NCBI RefSeq assembly: GCF_000731955.1
Contig: NZ_JNCK01000001.1
Span: 2,604,001 to 2,668,000 of the forward strand
Direction of reading: 5' to 3'
Source of the DNA: Halomonas zincidurans B6
GTDB lineage: Bacteria > Pseudomonadota > Gammaproteobacteria > Pseudomonadales > Halomonadaceae
Length of the DNA: 64,000 bases
Shown here: positions 41,440-50,516 of the stretch, piece by piece
How the letters are laid out: each line of letters starts with the position of its first letter
How positions within the stretch are numbered: position 1 is the stretch's first letter
Notes under the pieces: generated by a model
What the model was told of the DNA's origin: nothing
The model's database searches: none
What the model saw: only the letters and a program-made list of their open reading frames with translations
Program-made: the position numbers and the translations under genes

Positions 41440-42702
41440 ATGCAGGAGCTCGAGGCGTCCGAGCGATCCGTCGAACATCTGTGCGCGATCTCGGTCGACC
41501 ACCTACAGATAGGCATGTACGTCAGCGATCTCGACCGTCCCTGGATCGAGACGCCGTTTCTCATCGAGGGTCTGCGTCTGACCGAAGCCGACGAGCTGGA
41601 GCGCCTGCGTCAGTTGTGCCAGCGCGTCTACGTCGATCCCCAGCGCTCGACCCCGGAAGTCCAGGCGCTGCTGCGCGAGCGGGCGATGCCCCTGGAACGT
41701 CCCGGGGCTGCTGTCGATCCGAGATATCGGGTGTATCGCGTGCACCCCATCGAACGCCCCGCCGAAGAGGAGCTGCGCCGCGTCAGCCCGGCCTTCACCG
41801 AGGCACGCGAGATGTTCCGGCGAATGATGCACGACGAGCAGACTTGGCATCGCAACATCCCCCAGGTCAAGGACACCGTGGGACGCTTCGCCGAATCGGT
41901 GCTGGCCAATCCCAGCGCGCTCAGCTGGCTTTCGCGGATCAAGAACGAGAACGAATATACCGCCGAGCACTGCCTCAACGTCGGGGTGATGGCGATGATC
42001 TTCGGCCGCCATCTCGGTTATGACCGCAAGCAGATCGAGGAACTCGGCCTGGCCGGCATGCTGCACGATGTCGGCAAGATGAAGCTCAACCGCGCGATCC
42101 TCGACAAGCCGGGCAAGCTGACCGCCGCCGAATTCGCGCATATTCGCACCCATGCCCTGCAGGGCTATCAGATGCTGGTCGACGACCCGGGAATACCGCT
42201 CGCCGTCAAGAACACCAGTCGCGACCATCATGAGCGCCTCGACGGTACCGGCTACCCCTACGGCAAGCGCAGCGAGGAAATCGGCCTGATCGCGCGAATC
42301 ATCGCGATCGTCGACACCTATGACGCGATCACCAGCGATCGCCCCTACAGCAAGGCCCGGCCGCCTTCAGAGGCGCTGCGCATACTCTACAAGGCACGCG
42401 GCGACCATTATGACGACGCCCTGGTGATTCGCTTCATCGAATGCATCGGTATCTACCCGCCCGGCTCGATCGTCGAGCTGAGCAACGGCATGGTCGGCAT
42501 GGTGCTCTCGGTCAATCCCGACAACCGCCTGCATCCACGAGTGCTGGTAACCCTCGACGAGAACAAGCAGAGCATCACCGAAACGGTCATCGATCTTGCC
42601 AGCGACAACAACCAGGGCGACGAGGCCCTGGAGATCCAGGCGGTGTTGCCGCCGGGGTCATACAATCTGAGCATGGAGAAGATGCTCCTGCACATCGTCT
42701 GA
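41440..42702 (+). CDS. HD-GYP domain protein, putative c-di-GMP phosphodiesterase
   Basis: 420 residues. N-terminal DUF3391 (~10-130; ISVDHLQIGMYVSDLDRPWIETPFLIEG), then HD-GYP: EHCLNVGVMAMIFG, HDVGK in LAGMLHDVGKMKLN (~209-213), HALQGYQML, DHHERLDGTGYPYGKRSEEIG (the GYP motif) and IVDTYDAITSDRPY. Metal-binding residues look intact. The enzyme should hydrolyse c-di-GMP to GMP via pGpG, making it the third c-di-GMP gene in the window besides the GGDEF and GGDEF-EAL proteins. ATG 41440 has GAGG ~9 bases upstream. Confidence 0.9.
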   Translation: MQELEASERSVEHLCAISVDHLQIGMYVSDLDRPWIETPFLIEGLRLTEADELERLRQLCQRVYVDPQRSTPEVQALLRERAMPLERPGAAVDPRYRVYRVHPIERPAEEELRRVSPAFTEAREMFRRMMHDEQTWHRNIPQVKDTVGRFAESVLANPSALSWLSRIKNENEYTAEHCLNVGVMAMIFGRHLGYDRKQIEELGLAGMLHDVGKMKLNRAILDKPGKLTAAEFAHIRTHALQGYQMLVDDPGIPLAVKNTSRDHHERLDGTGYPYGKRSEEIGLIARIIAIVDTYDAITSDRPYSKARPPSEALRILYKARGDHYDDALVIRFIECIGIYPPGSIVELSNGMVGMVLSVNPDNRLHPRVLVTLDENKQSITETVIDLASDNNQGDEALEIQAVLPPGSYNLSMEKMLLHIV

Positions 42703-42736
42703 GCACCGAAAGGGGTTGCACTAGCCAACCAAAAAC

Positions 42737-42764
42737 GGAGCGCGACTGAGTCGCGCCCCGCTCC
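42737..42764. terminator. Bidirectional terminator between HD-GYP and TPM genes
   Basis: GGAGCGCGAC-TGA-GTCGCGCCCCGCTCC folds as a stem with a small bulge. On the minus strand it is followed by GTTTTTGG (42736-42729), a T tract fitting the minus-strand TPM operon. On the plus strand ATTTCA follows. Confidence 0.7.
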
Positions 42765-42800
42765 ATTTCAAGCGCCTTCGATTGCCGTTCAGCCAAGGGA

Positions 42801-43418
42801 TCAGTCGAGAATCACCAGACGATTGGGCAACTCATTGCGCGTATGGGTCGCCGGCACGTGCTGCTTGAGATGCTCGCCGCAAGCGTCGATACAACCCAGG
42901 AAGCCTTTCAGCGTCTGCCCGGCCTTCACGTCACGGGTGAACGTCGTCACGATCGACTCCCAGGTGTCGTCGCTCAGGCGACTGGAGATGCCCCGATCGA
43001 CCAGGATCTCCACGTAGCGTTCGGCCTCCGACACGAAGATCAGCATGCCCGTTCCGCCGTGGGTGTGGTGCAGTTTCTGCTCGAGGAATTGCCGCCGGGC
43101 CAGGTTGGCGGCCCGCCAGTGGCGCACCGAACGTGGAATCAGCCGAGTGGTGATGCGTGGCAGGCGAAAGATCAGCCCCAGCGCGACGAAACTTGCCCAT
43201 TGCACCAACAGCAGCTGATAGGCGTTCAGCCAACCGGGGAAGTAATTGATCGCGCCGGGAATCACGAGGGCGAGAATGCCGGCCCACAACAAGGGGATAT
43301 AGGCGTAGTCGTCCGCCCGGGAAGCGAGCACGGTGACCAGTTCGGCGTCGGTCTCGCGCTCGACCCGATTGATTGCCTCGGCCACCTGCTGCTGCTCGCT
43401 TTCGCTCAATAATGCCAT
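42801..43418 (-). CDS. TPM domain membrane protein (second TPM gene)
   Basis: 205 residues from ATG 43418 (MALLSESEQQQVAEAINRVE). The TPM-like motif RVERETDAELVTVLASRADDYAYIPLLWAG leads into two TM segments (ILALVIPGAINYFPGW, LLLVQWASFVALGLIF) and a cytosolic-type C-terminal part (GMLIFVSEAERYVEILVDRGISSRLSDDTWESIV). TPM proteins occur in lemA-TPM-TPM clusters like this one, with a suggested role in membrane-protein quality control or envelope stress; the function is unproven. The SD AGCAGG is 6 bases from this start. Confidence 0.8.
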   Translation of the reverse strand: MALLSESEQQQVAEAINRVERETDAELVTVLASRADDYAYIPLLWAGILALVIPGAINYFPGWLNAYQLLLVQWASFVALGLIFRLPRITTRLIPRSVRHWRAANLARRQFLEQKLHHTHGGTGMLIFVSEAERYVEILVDRGISSRLSDDTWESIVTTFTRDVKAGQTLKGFLGCIDACGEHLKQHVPATHTRNELPNRLVILD

Positions 43419-43476
43419 GGACTGCCTGCTCCGAATCCTGAGGTGACGCATCGCGCGCCGATAAACACGGCCGGTC

Positions 43477-44238
43477 TTACCAGCCACCGGAGGCGCCGCC
43501 GCCGCCGAAGCCGCCACCGCCGCCGCCGAAGCCGCCGCCGCCGCCGCCCGAGCCGCCATGGCCCAGAGCGCCACCCAGCAATGCCCCGGCCAGCAGCCCC
43601 GAGCGCCCGCGCCGGCGGCCGCCACGACCGCCGCCCCCACCACTGCGCACCAGCGCCATGACGATCACCAGCATGATGAAGAAGAAGATCGAAGCGGGCC
43701 CACGGGGATCGTCGCTACGCGCGCCATCGGCCGAGCTGGAGGCCAACGGGTCGCCGCCCAGCACCTGAATCATCGCCTCGACGCCCTGGGTGATGCCGCC
43801 GGCGTAATCACCTTCACGAAAGGCCGGGGTGATGACCCGATTGATGATCGCCGAGGATTGCGCATCGGTCAGCCGGCCTTCCAGCCCATAACCGACCTCG
43901 ATGCGCACTTTCCGCGCGTTGGGCGCGACGATCAGCAGCGCGCCGTTGTCCTCGTCGACCTGGCCGATTCCCCATTGGCGTCCCAGTTGGTAGCCGTACT
44001 CCTCGATCGAGCGTCCCTGCAGGTCGCTGATCGTGGCCACCACCAGCTGTTCGGTGGTCGCTTCCTCATGGGCCTTGAGCTTTTCACTCAGCTGCGTTTC
44101 GAGCGAGTCGTCCAGCAGTTCGGCCTGGTCCACCACCCTGCCGGTCAGCTCGGGGAATTCGAGCTGCTGCTGGGCCTGGGCGCCCAGCGCCGGGGTCAGC
44201 AGCAACGCAAACAGCGCTACGCGTAGGCAGTTGATCAT
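43477..44238 (-). CDS. TPM domain protein (YgcG-type) with Gly-rich tail
   Basis: 253 residues from ATG 44238: signal peptide (MINCLRVALFALLLTPALGAQA), TPM phosphatase-like domain (~30-165: LTGRVVDQAELLDDSLETQLSEKLKAHEEATTEQLVVATI, NGALLIVAPNARKVRIEVGYGLEGRLTDAQSS), a TM helix (IFFFIMLVIVMALV), and a long C-terminal low-complexity tail of GGGGGFGG repeats, common in this family (ends SGGW). Start and lemA stop overlap as TGATG, SD GTGGAG. Probably membrane-anchored on the periplasmic side. Confidence 0.85.
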   Translation of the reverse strand: MINCLRVALFALLLTPALGAQAQQQLEFPELTGRVVDQAELLDDSLETQLSEKLKAHEEATTEQLVVATISDLQGRSIEEYGYQLGRQWGIGQVDEDNGALLIVAPNARKVRIEVGYGLEGRLTDAQSSAIINRVITPAFREGDYAGGITQGVEAMIQVLGGDPLASSSADGARSDDPRGPASIFFFIMLVIVMALVRSGGGGGRGGRRRGRSGLLAGALLGGALGHGGSGGGGGGFGGGGGGFGGGGASGGW

Positions 44239-44855
44239 CAAAACTCCACTTGTGGGGCCTGGTCGGCATTGTCGCTGGTCGCTTCGAAGTTCTCGCGCAG
44301 CGGCATGTCGCTGTAGAGCAGGCTTCGCCACAGGCGCCCCGGGAAGGTGCGAATCTCGGTGTTGTAGCGCTCGACCGCCTGAATGAAATCGCGACGCGCC
44401 ACGGCGATGCGATTCTCGGTGCCTTCCAGCTGAGACTGCAGGGCCAGGAAATTCTGGTTGGACTTGAGTTCGGGATAGCGCTCGGAAACCGCCATCAGCC
44501 GGCTCAGGGCGCCGCTCAGCTGCTTCTGGGCCTGCTGGAACTGCTGCAATTTCTGCGGATCATCCAGCGACGAGGCATCGATCTGGATGGAGGTCGCCTT
44601 GGAGCGCGCCTCGACCACCGCGGTCAGCGTCTCCTGCTCCTGGGCGGCGAAGCCCTTGACCGTCTCGACCAGGTTGGGCACCAGATCGGCGCGGCGCTGG
44701 TACTGGTTCTCGACCTGCGACCAGGCTGACTTGACCTGCTCGTCGTAGGTGGGAATGTTGTTGATGCCGCAGCCCGACAGCAGCGTCGCCACGACCATCA
44801 GCAGGGCCAACTGCCAGACGTGCCGGCCGGGAAGTAAGGTCTGTCTCGTTAGCAT
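44238..44855 (-). CDS. lemA: LemA family lipoprotein
   Basis: 205 residues. Lipobox LLSGC (Cys ~29) after a hydrophobic signal. The mature part is helical: NNIPTYDEQVKSAWSQVENQYQRRADLVPNLVETVKGFAAQEQETL, the LemA signature, and YNTEIRTFPGRLW. LemA proteins are coiled-coil surface or envelope proteins encoded with TPM proteins. First gene of the lemA-TPM-TPM operon; translational overlap with the next gene. Confidence 0.9.
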   Translation of the reverse strand: MLTRQTLLPGRHVWQLALLMVVATLLSGCGINNIPTYDEQVKSAWSQVENQYQRRADLVPNLVETVKGFAAQEQETLTAVVEARSKATSIQIDASSLDDPQKLQQFQQAQKQLSGALSRLMAVSERYPELKSNQNFLALQSQLEGTENRIAVARRDFIQAVERYNTEIRTFPGRLWRSLLYSDMPLRENFEATSDNADQAPQVEF

Positions 44856-44973
44856 GGGGGCCTTCGTTCCTGTATTGCGACTTGACTGAATCGTTGCGGC
44901 GTCGAATCGCCCAAGGTACAGGGCGACTAGCCGCGAGGGAAGCCGGCGGCGCCCTCATAGGCCCATAAAAGAG

Positions 44974-45000
44974 AAGGAGGCAACCCTGGGTCGCCTCCTT
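44974..45000 (-). terminator. Terminator of the aldehyde dehydrogenase gene
   Basis: AAGGAGGC (44974-44981) pairs with GCCTCCTT (44993-45000), extended by ACCC/GGGT inside. On the minus strand it is followed by CTCTTTTATGG. It lies 28 bp beyond the minus-strand stop at 45028. Confidence 0.75.
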
Positions 45001-45027
45001 ACTGCGGTCACGCTGCCGGCTTATCGC

Positions 45028-46548
45028 TCAAAAAAAGCCCAGCGGATTGGTGTCGTAGCTGACCAGCAGGTTCTTGGTCTGCTGATAGTGCTCGAGCGCC
45101 ATCTTGTGGGTCTCGCGACCGACGCCGGACTTCTTGTAGCCGCCGAAGGCGGCATGCGCCGGGTACTGGTGATAGCAGTTGGTCCACACGCGCCCGGCCT
45201 GGATGCCGCGGCCCATGCGGAAGGCGACGTTCATGTCGCGGGTCCAGACCCCGGCGCCGAGGCCGAACTCGGTATCGTTGGCGATCGCCAGCGCTTCCGC
45301 CTCGTCCTTGAAGGTGGTCACCGCCACCACCGGGCCGAAGATCTCCTCCTGGAACACGCGCATGCTGTTGTTGCCCTTGAGCAGCGTCGGCTGGATGTAA
45401 TAGCCCTTGTCGTAGGCCGGATCGAAGCTCTCCTTGCCGCCGCCGGTGAGGAACTCCGCACCCTCTTCGCGGGCCACGTCCATGTAGGACATGATCTTGT
45501 CGAACTGCTCCTGACTGGCCTGGGCGCCGACCTGCACCTCGGTGTCCAGCGGATTGCCGCGCTTGATCGCCCGGGTGCGCTCCATCACCTTGGCCATGAA
45601 GCTTTCGTACATCTCCTCCTGGATCAGCGCCCGCGACGGGCAGGTGCAGACTTCGCCCTGATTGAAGAATGCCAGCACCAGCCCCTCGACCGCCTTGTCG
45701 ATGAACGCCGGCTCGGCGTTCATGATGTCGGCGAAATAGACATTGGGCGACTTGCCGCCCAGTTCCACCGTCGAGGGGATGATGTTGTCGGCGGCGCACT
45801 TGAGAATGTGCGCACCGACCGGGGTCGAGCCGGTGAAGGCGATCTTGGCGATGCGCTTGCTGGTGGCCAGCGCCTGGCCGGCCTCCTCGCCAAGCCCGTT
45901 GACGATGTTGATCACCCCCGCCGGCAGCAGATCGCCGACCAGCTCCATCAGCTTGAGGATCGACGCCGGGGTCTGTTCGGCGGGTTTCAACACCACGCAG
46001 TTGCCCGCCGCCAGCGCCGGCGCCAGCTTCCAGGTGGCCATCAGGATCGGAAAGTTCCAGGGGATGATCTGCCCCACCACACCCAGCGGCTCATGGAAGT
46101 GATAGGACACGGTGTTGGCGTCGATATCCGCCGCGGTGCCTTCCTGAGCGCGAATGCAACCGGCAAAGTAGCGGAAATGATCGACCGCCAGCGGAATGTC
46201 GGCATTGAGCGTCTCGCGCACCGCCTTGCCGTTGTCCCAGCTCTCGGCGACGGCGAGCATTTCCAGATTCTGTTCAATGCGATCGGCGATCTTCAAAAGG
46301 ATATTGCTGCGCTCGGCAGCCGAGGTCTTGCCCCAGGCCGGCGCCGCCTGGTGCGCGGCATCCAGCGCCCGATCGATGTCCTCGGCGCTCGAACGCGGGA
46401 TCTCGCAGAACACCGCCCCGGTGATCGGCGTGACGTTGTCGAAGTACTGCCCTTTGACCGGGGCGACGAACTCGCCGCCGATGTAATTGCCATAGCGCTT
46501 CTCGAAGCTGACGACGCTGCCGTCGCTCCCGGGGTTGGCGTAAATCAT
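45028..46548 (-). CDS. exaC: NAD-dependent (acet)aldehyde dehydrogenase, ExaC type
   Basis: 506 residues. YGNYIGGEFVAPVKGQYFDN opening, IPWNFPILMATWKLAPALAAGNCVVLKPAEQTP, catalytic Glu in VELGGKSPN, catalytic Cys in FNQGEVCTCPSRALI, NAD site GSTPVG, EEIFGPV, and NCYHQYPAHAAFGGYKKSGVGRETHKMALEHY. This is the group of ExaC/AldB acetaldehyde dehydrogenases used in ethanol and other short-aldehyde oxidation. GGAG stands nine bases before ATG 46548. Monocistronic. Confidence 0.9.
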   Translation of the reverse strand: MIYANPGSDGSVVSFEKRYGNYIGGEFVAPVKGQYFDNVTPITGAVFCEIPRSSAEDIDRALDAAHQAAPAWGKTSAAERSNILLKIADRIEQNLEMLAVAESWDNGKAVRETLNADIPLAVDHFRYFAGCIRAQEGTAADIDANTVSYHFHEPLGVVGQIIPWNFPILMATWKLAPALAAGNCVVLKPAEQTPASILKLMELVGDLLPAGVINIVNGLGEEAGQALATSKRIAKIAFTGSTPVGAHILKCAADNIIPSTVELGGKSPNVYFADIMNAEPAFIDKAVEGLVLAFFNQGEVCTCPSRALIQEEMYESFMAKVMERTRAIKRGNPLDTEVQVGAQASQEQFDKIMSYMDVAREEGAEFLTGGGKESFDPAYDKGYYIQPTLLKGNNSMRVFQEEIFGPVVAVTTFKDEAEALAIANDTEFGLGAGVWTRDMNVAFRMGRGIQAGRVWTNCYHQYPAHAAFGGYKKSGVGRETHKMALEHYQQTKNLLVSYDTNPLGFF

Positions 46549-46655
46549 GGCGCGTGCTCCTTGTTGTCATCATGGCTTTTGACGATTGACCCTATTAGAG
46601 CGTAGCGAAAACCGTGCGTTCTCCCAGCGTCCGGGCATGCCGAGAGACAGCTTCT

Positions 46656-46790
46656 TTGGTCGTAGACGCCGGTTCGCAAGGGCAACTGGCCGGACATGAA
46701 AGCCGCCCGCTCCAGTGTGCGCAGGTAGCTCGGCGGGTAGGCGTTGCGAAAGCGTACCGAGCGTTCGGTAATGGACGACAACAGATCCAA
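46656..46790 (-). pseudogene. Choline-sulfatase (BetC-type) gene fragment
   Basis: The minus-strand frame contains ITERSVRFRNAYPPSYLRTL ERAAFMSGQLPLRTGVYDQ. This is the sulfatase segment S-V-x-F-x-N-A-Y-(SPLC.PSR)-x-x-F-M-(S/T)G-x-x-P-x-x-(I/T)G-(A/V)-Y-D of choline-sulfatases, with the modifiable Cys region altered to SYLRTLE. No other sulfatase sequence follows; it runs into the ferritin-like gene end. It is a short, degenerate leftover of a formerly larger gene. betC provides choline from choline sulfate, a common trait of halophiles. Confidence 0.65.
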
Positions 46791-46822
46791 GGTGCCGTAT
46801 TCGGCGGTTTCGTCAGCCGGCG

Positions 46823-47347
46823 TCAAGCAACTTGCTGTCGCCCAGACAGGCAGCCATCAGGCAATAAATAGCCCTGGCTTTCCTGCAGTAATCTGCACTC
46901 CGCGTGTTTCTGCTCAGCAAAGGTCAGCAATAGCCCAGTGAGTTCGGGCAGGCAATTGCCATGGTATATATGGTATAACTGCCGATAGAAAAGTGTCGAT
47001 TGATGTTCGCGAAGCAAGCCATCCGCCAGAACCGCGCCAGCCATCGCATCGCCGATCACGAAGAAATGACGTTTTTCCTGATCGCCCTCGGAGTGGCTTG
47101 GCGGGATTGCCGCTGGCAGGTCGCCGGTCGCTTGCAGATGCCCGGCCATCTGCATAAGTGCTTGAATGCGCTCTTCGCTCTCGTTGGAAAACGCCTCGAA
47201 AAGACGACTCAACGCCAGGCTGTAAGGCAAAAAACGTAGAGACAGCATACGATAGCGGTTCAGCGACTGGTGTTCATGTGAACAGGCTAACGTCAATGTT
47301 GCCTGCTGGGGCTGCGCAGTGGTCGGCGTGGTTGCTTGTTGCGCCAT
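46823..47347 (-). CDS. Hypothetical protein, possible ferritin-like four-helix protein
   Basis: 174 residues from ATG 47347 (MAQQATTPTTAQPQQATLTL), with GGGAG upstream. The sequence is mostly helical: CSHEHQSLNRYRMLSLRFLPYSLALSRLFEAFSNESEERIQALMQMAG...LADGLLREHQSTLFYRQLYHIYHG...LLLTFAEQKHAECRLLQESQ. The spaced E/H residues (EHQ, ESEE, REHQ, AEQKHAE) are compatible with a rubrerythrin/ferritin di-iron site, but I do not recognise a named family. The C terminus (PDGCLSGRQQVA) may have been altered where it meets the sulfatase remnant. Confidence 0.55.
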   Translation of the reverse strand: MAQQATTPTTAQPQQATLTLACSHEHQSLNRYRMLSLRFLPYSLALSRLFEAFSNESEERIQALMQMAGHLQATGDLPAAIPPSHSEGDQEKRHFFVIGDAMAGAVLADGLLREHQSTLFYRQLYHIYHGNCLPELTGLLLTFAEQKHAECRLLQESQGYLLPDGCLSGRQQVA

Positions 47348-47688
47348 GGTCCTGTCTCCCTTATGACACGACTCGAACTGATTCAACGCAATAAACAGCC
47401 TCCCGTTACTATTTATTGGCGTCTTGTAAAAGAAGGGGCCAGGCGGTGAATTCAATTCCCGATTGCTCGATAATCTCGACAGTCACCGGATCATCTCACA
47501 GTATTCGTATCGTCCCTGATACCCTGCCCCTTGTTTCGAACTCTAGTCCGAGTTTGAGAATCTGCAGGAAACCCATGTTAAACAATCACGTAATATTTTG
47601 TTGATTTTTTAAATGAAAATGTCTCGTTTCGAGTCCTGGAAAACGTCACCGACCGAGCCGCTGACACCCCGATGGCCTGCTGCAGGCC
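47348..47688. other. Intergenic region between ferritin-like gene and fruA 3' end
   Basis: 341 bp with no coding frame I trust. It has a marked AT-rich stretch at ~47575-47630 (TAATATTTTGTTGATTTTTTAAATGAAAATG) and a small hairpin GGCCTGCTGCAGGCC directly after the fruA stop (47674-47688), a possible weak terminator. The AT-rich part probably holds the promoter for the minus-strand gene at 46823-47347. Confidence 0.5.
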
Positions 47689-49539
47689 TCAACCGGCCAC
47701 GCCGACGGCAACCTCCTCGCTACCGCGCTTGAGCATCGCGTAGCTCAGCCCGGTGACCGACGAGCCGATCACAATCGCCAACAGATAGAGCAGCGCCGGC
47801 GAGATGGCGTTGGGGATCAGCAGCACGAAGACGCCGCCATGCGGCGCCATCAGCTTGGCGCCGAACAGCATCGACAGCCCGCCGGCCACCGCGCCGCCGA
47901 CCATGCACGCCGGGATCACCCGCAGCGGATCCTTGGCGGCGAACGGAATCGCGCCTTCGGTAATGAAGCACAGCCCCAGCACGAACGAGGCCTTGCCGGC
48001 CTCGCGCTCGGCGACGGCGAACTTGCTGCGGGCCACGACAGTGGCGATGCCCATGCCGATCGGCGGGACCATGCCGGCGGCCATGATCGCCGCCATCGGC
48101 GCGTAAGTCTCGGCAGCCAGCAACCCCACGCCGAACGTGTAGGCGGCCTTGTTGACCGGCCCGCCCATGTCGAAGCACATCATCGCTCCGAGCAGCAAGC
48201 CCAGCAGCACGGCGTTGGCCGAGCCCATGTTCTCGAGAAAGGCGGTCAACCCGGAAAGAATCGCCGCGACCGGCTCGCCGACCACGTAGATCATCACCAG
48301 CCCGGTCACCAGGCTGGCGATCAGCGGGACGATCATGATCGGCTTGAGCGACTCGATGCTCGTCGGCAGCTTGAAGTGACGCACCACCGCCTTGGCGACG
48401 TAGCCGGCCAGAAAGCCGGCGATGATCCCGCCGAGGAACCCCGAGCCGATGTCCGCGGCCAGCCAGCCGCCGATCATCCCCGGGGCGATCCCCGGCCGGT
48501 CGGCGATCGAGTAGGCGATATAGCCGGCGAGCACCGGAATCATCAGCTTGAAGGCGCTGCCGCCGCCGATCTGCATCAGCGCCGCGGCCAGCGTGCCCTC
48601 GTTCTCGTAGGCCTTGATGCCGAACGCGAACGACAGCGCGATCAGCAGGCCGCCGGCGACCACCATCGGCAGCATGAACGACACCCCGGTGAGCAGGTGC
48701 TTGTAGACGCCCTTCTCCTTGACGCTCTTCTTGCGTTCGCCGCCCGCGCTCGAGGAAGCGTTCGTGGCGTCCTCGATCTCGGCGCCGGCCAGCGCGTCGT
48801 CGATGGTCTGCTTGGACTTCTTCAGCGCATTGCCGGTCGAGGTGCGCCAGATCGGCTTGCCGGCGAAGCGGGTCGGATCGATTTCGATGTCGCAGGCCAG
48901 GATCACCACGTCGGCCTCGCGGATCTCGTCTTCGCTCAGCGCGTCCTGGGCGCCCACCGAGCCCTGGGTCTCGACGCGAATCCGATGGCCCTGGGCGCGG
49001 CCGGCCTCGGCCAGCGACTCGGCAGCCATGAAGGTATGCGCCACGCCGGTCGGGCACGCCGTCACCGCGACGATATTCTTCGCCGATGAAGACTCAGCTA
49101 CGGTCGCTTGTGAAGAACTTGGCGCATGTTCGGGCGCCCTAGAAAGCGGCGCCTGTGAAGAGCCGGGCGCATGTTCGGGCGCCTGTGAAGAACCGGGCGC
49201 GGCTTCGGGCGCCATAGAAGGCGGCGCCGTATAGGAAACCGCCTCGCGCTCGGCGCGCTCGAGAAAGCCGCGCGGGTCGGGCAACGCCTGGGAAATCGGC
49301 GCCTGAAACAGCCGCTTGCCGACGAAACGCTGCGGCTCGGGTATGTACTCGGCAGCGACGATCACCAGCTCGGCGGCATCGATCGCGGTCTGTTCCACCG
49401 GACGGGTCGGCTCCAGCTCGCCGTGCATTTCGACCGTCGAGCGCCAGCCGCGCTGCCTGGCCGTCTGCTCGAGCCGCCGGGCGGCGAGGAAGGTGGTCGC
49501 CATGCCGCTCGGGCAGGCGGTAACCAGAATCACGTTCAT
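47689..49539 (-). CDS. fruA: Fructose-specific PTS enzyme IIB'BC (FruA)
   Basis: 616 residues. Two IIB domains: ~1-105 (VTACPSGMATTFLAARRLE) and ~155-255 (VTACPTGVAHTFMAAESLAEAG, phosphorylated Cys), then IIC with ~8-10 TM helices (~285-610: LLTGVSFMLPMVVAGGLLIALSFAFG, GGPVNKAAYTFG, CFITEGAIPFAAKDPLRVIPA). The linker between the IIB domains (~105-150) has repeated APEHAPGSSQAP-like units. It imports fructose as fructose-1-phosphate. The start overlaps the fruK stop as ATGA. Third gene of fruBKA. Confidence 0.93.
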   Translation of the reverse strand: MNVILVTACPSGMATTFLAARRLEQTARQRGWRSTVEMHGELEPTRPVEQTAIDAAELVIVAAEYIPEPQRFVGKRLFQAPISQALPDPRGFLERAEREAVSYTAPPSMAPEAAPGSSQAPEHAPGSSQAPLSRAPEHAPSSSQATVAESSSAKNIVAVTACPTGVAHTFMAAESLAEAGRAQGHRIRVETQGSVGAQDALSEDEIREADVVILACDIEIDPTRFAGKPIWRTSTGNALKKSKQTIDDALAGAEIEDATNASSSAGGERKKSVKEKGVYKHLLTGVSFMLPMVVAGGLLIALSFAFGIKAYENEGTLAAALMQIGGGSAFKLMIPVLAGYIAYSIADRPGIAPGMIGGWLAADIGSGFLGGIIAGFLAGYVAKAVVRHFKLPTSIESLKPIMIVPLIASLVTGLVMIYVVGEPVAAILSGLTAFLENMGSANAVLLGLLLGAMMCFDMGGPVNKAAYTFGVGLLAAETYAPMAAIMAAGMVPPIGMGIATVVARSKFAVAEREAGKASFVLGLCFITEGAIPFAAKDPLRVIPACMVGGAVAGGLSMLFGAKLMAPHGGVFVLLIPNAISPALLYLLAIVIGSSVTGLSYAMLKRGSEEVAVGVAG

Positions 49540-50516
49540 GCGAAGGCTCCCTGCGCGTCGCTGCCGTCATCGGCCAGCCGGCGCACGCGCGTGTGTTGTT
49601 TAAGATCGGCGAAGTCGGCGGCGGCGGGATCGCCCACGCCGACATGACGGACCGATTCGGCGGACAGTGCCGTGGCCAAGCGCAAGGCGTCCTCGGCGGG
49701 CAAGTCGGCGAGCACGCCGTGCAGCATGCCGGCGAGCAGCGTGTCGCCGGCGCCCACGGTGCTCGCCACCGCCACCGCCGGCGGCATCGCCAGCCAGGCG
49801 CCGCGCCGGCTGAACCACAAGACGCCGGCCTCGCCGGCCGAGATCAGCGCCTCGTCGATGCCCGCCCGATGCAACGCGCGTGCGGCCCGCAGCCGCGCCT
49901 CGGGGTTGTCCAGCACCTCGCCCGCCCACGCGGCCAGCTCCTGCTCGTTGGGCTTGACCGCGCGGGGGCCGGCAGCGATCGCCGCGGCCAGCGCCGGGCC
50001 GCTGGTATCGACCCACACCGGCAGGCCGTGACCGCGCAGGCGCTCGATCAGTACGGCGAGATCCTCGGGACCGATGCCCGGCGGCAGGCTGCCGGCGATC
50101 ACTACCGCGTCGGGACGCCGCGCGGCATCCTCGGCGCGGGCGTCGAGCGCGGTGAGCAGCGCCGCCAGATCGCCGCCGCCGACCGCCAGGCCGGGGCCGT
50201 TGATGTCGGTGATGCGCCCGTCATGCTCGGCGAGCTTGGCGTTGATGCGCGTCTCTCCGGACACCCGGCGCAACACGTCCTCGACGCCCAGCTCGGCAAA
50301 GGCCCGCGCGAAGGGGCCGTCGTTGGCCGCGCCGAGAAAGCCCGAGACCGCGACCTGGTGACCCAGCGCCACCAGCACGCGGGCGACGTTGACACCCTTG
50401 CCGGCCGCCTCGAGGCGTGTCGAGTCGGTGCGATTGACCGCTCCCAGTGTCAACCGCGGCAGGCAAATCGCCAGGTCCAGCGCCGGGTTGAGGCTGATCG
50501 TGAGAATCCGCGCCAT
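49536..50516 (-). CDS. fruK: 1-Phosphofructokinase
   Basis: 326 residues from ATG 50516 (MARILTISLNPALDLAICLP), whose codon overlaps the fruB stop as TGATG. PfkB-family motifs: NPALD, EAAGKGVNVARVLVALGHQV, AGSLPPGI, KPNEQEL, and the C-terminal signature ASTVGAGDTLLAGML with the catalytic Asp. It phosphorylates fructose-1-phosphate to fructose-1,6-bisphosphate. Translational coupling on both sides keeps its level tied to the PTS proteins. Confidence 0.93.
   Translation of the reverse strand: MARILTISLNPALDLAICLPRLTLGAVNRTDSTRLEAAGKGVNVARVLVALGHQVAVSGFLGAANDGPFARAFAELGVEDVLRRVSGETRINAKLAEHDGRITDINGPGLAVGGGDLAALLTALDARAEDAARRPDAVVIAGSLPPGIGPEDLAVLIERLRGHGLPVWVDTSGPALAAAIAAGPRAVKPNEQELAAWAGEVLDNPEARLRAARALHRAGIDEALISAGEAGVLWFSRRGAWLAMPPAVAVASTVGAGDTLLAGMLHGVLADLPAEDALRLATALSAESVRHVGVGDPAAADFADLKQHTRVRRLADDGSDAQGAFA

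Noticed and set aside
43480..43660. Gly-rich repeat region as an independent repeat element
   Set aside because: The GGC/GCC-rich sequence is the coding sequence of the TPM protein's poly-Gly tail, common in this family.
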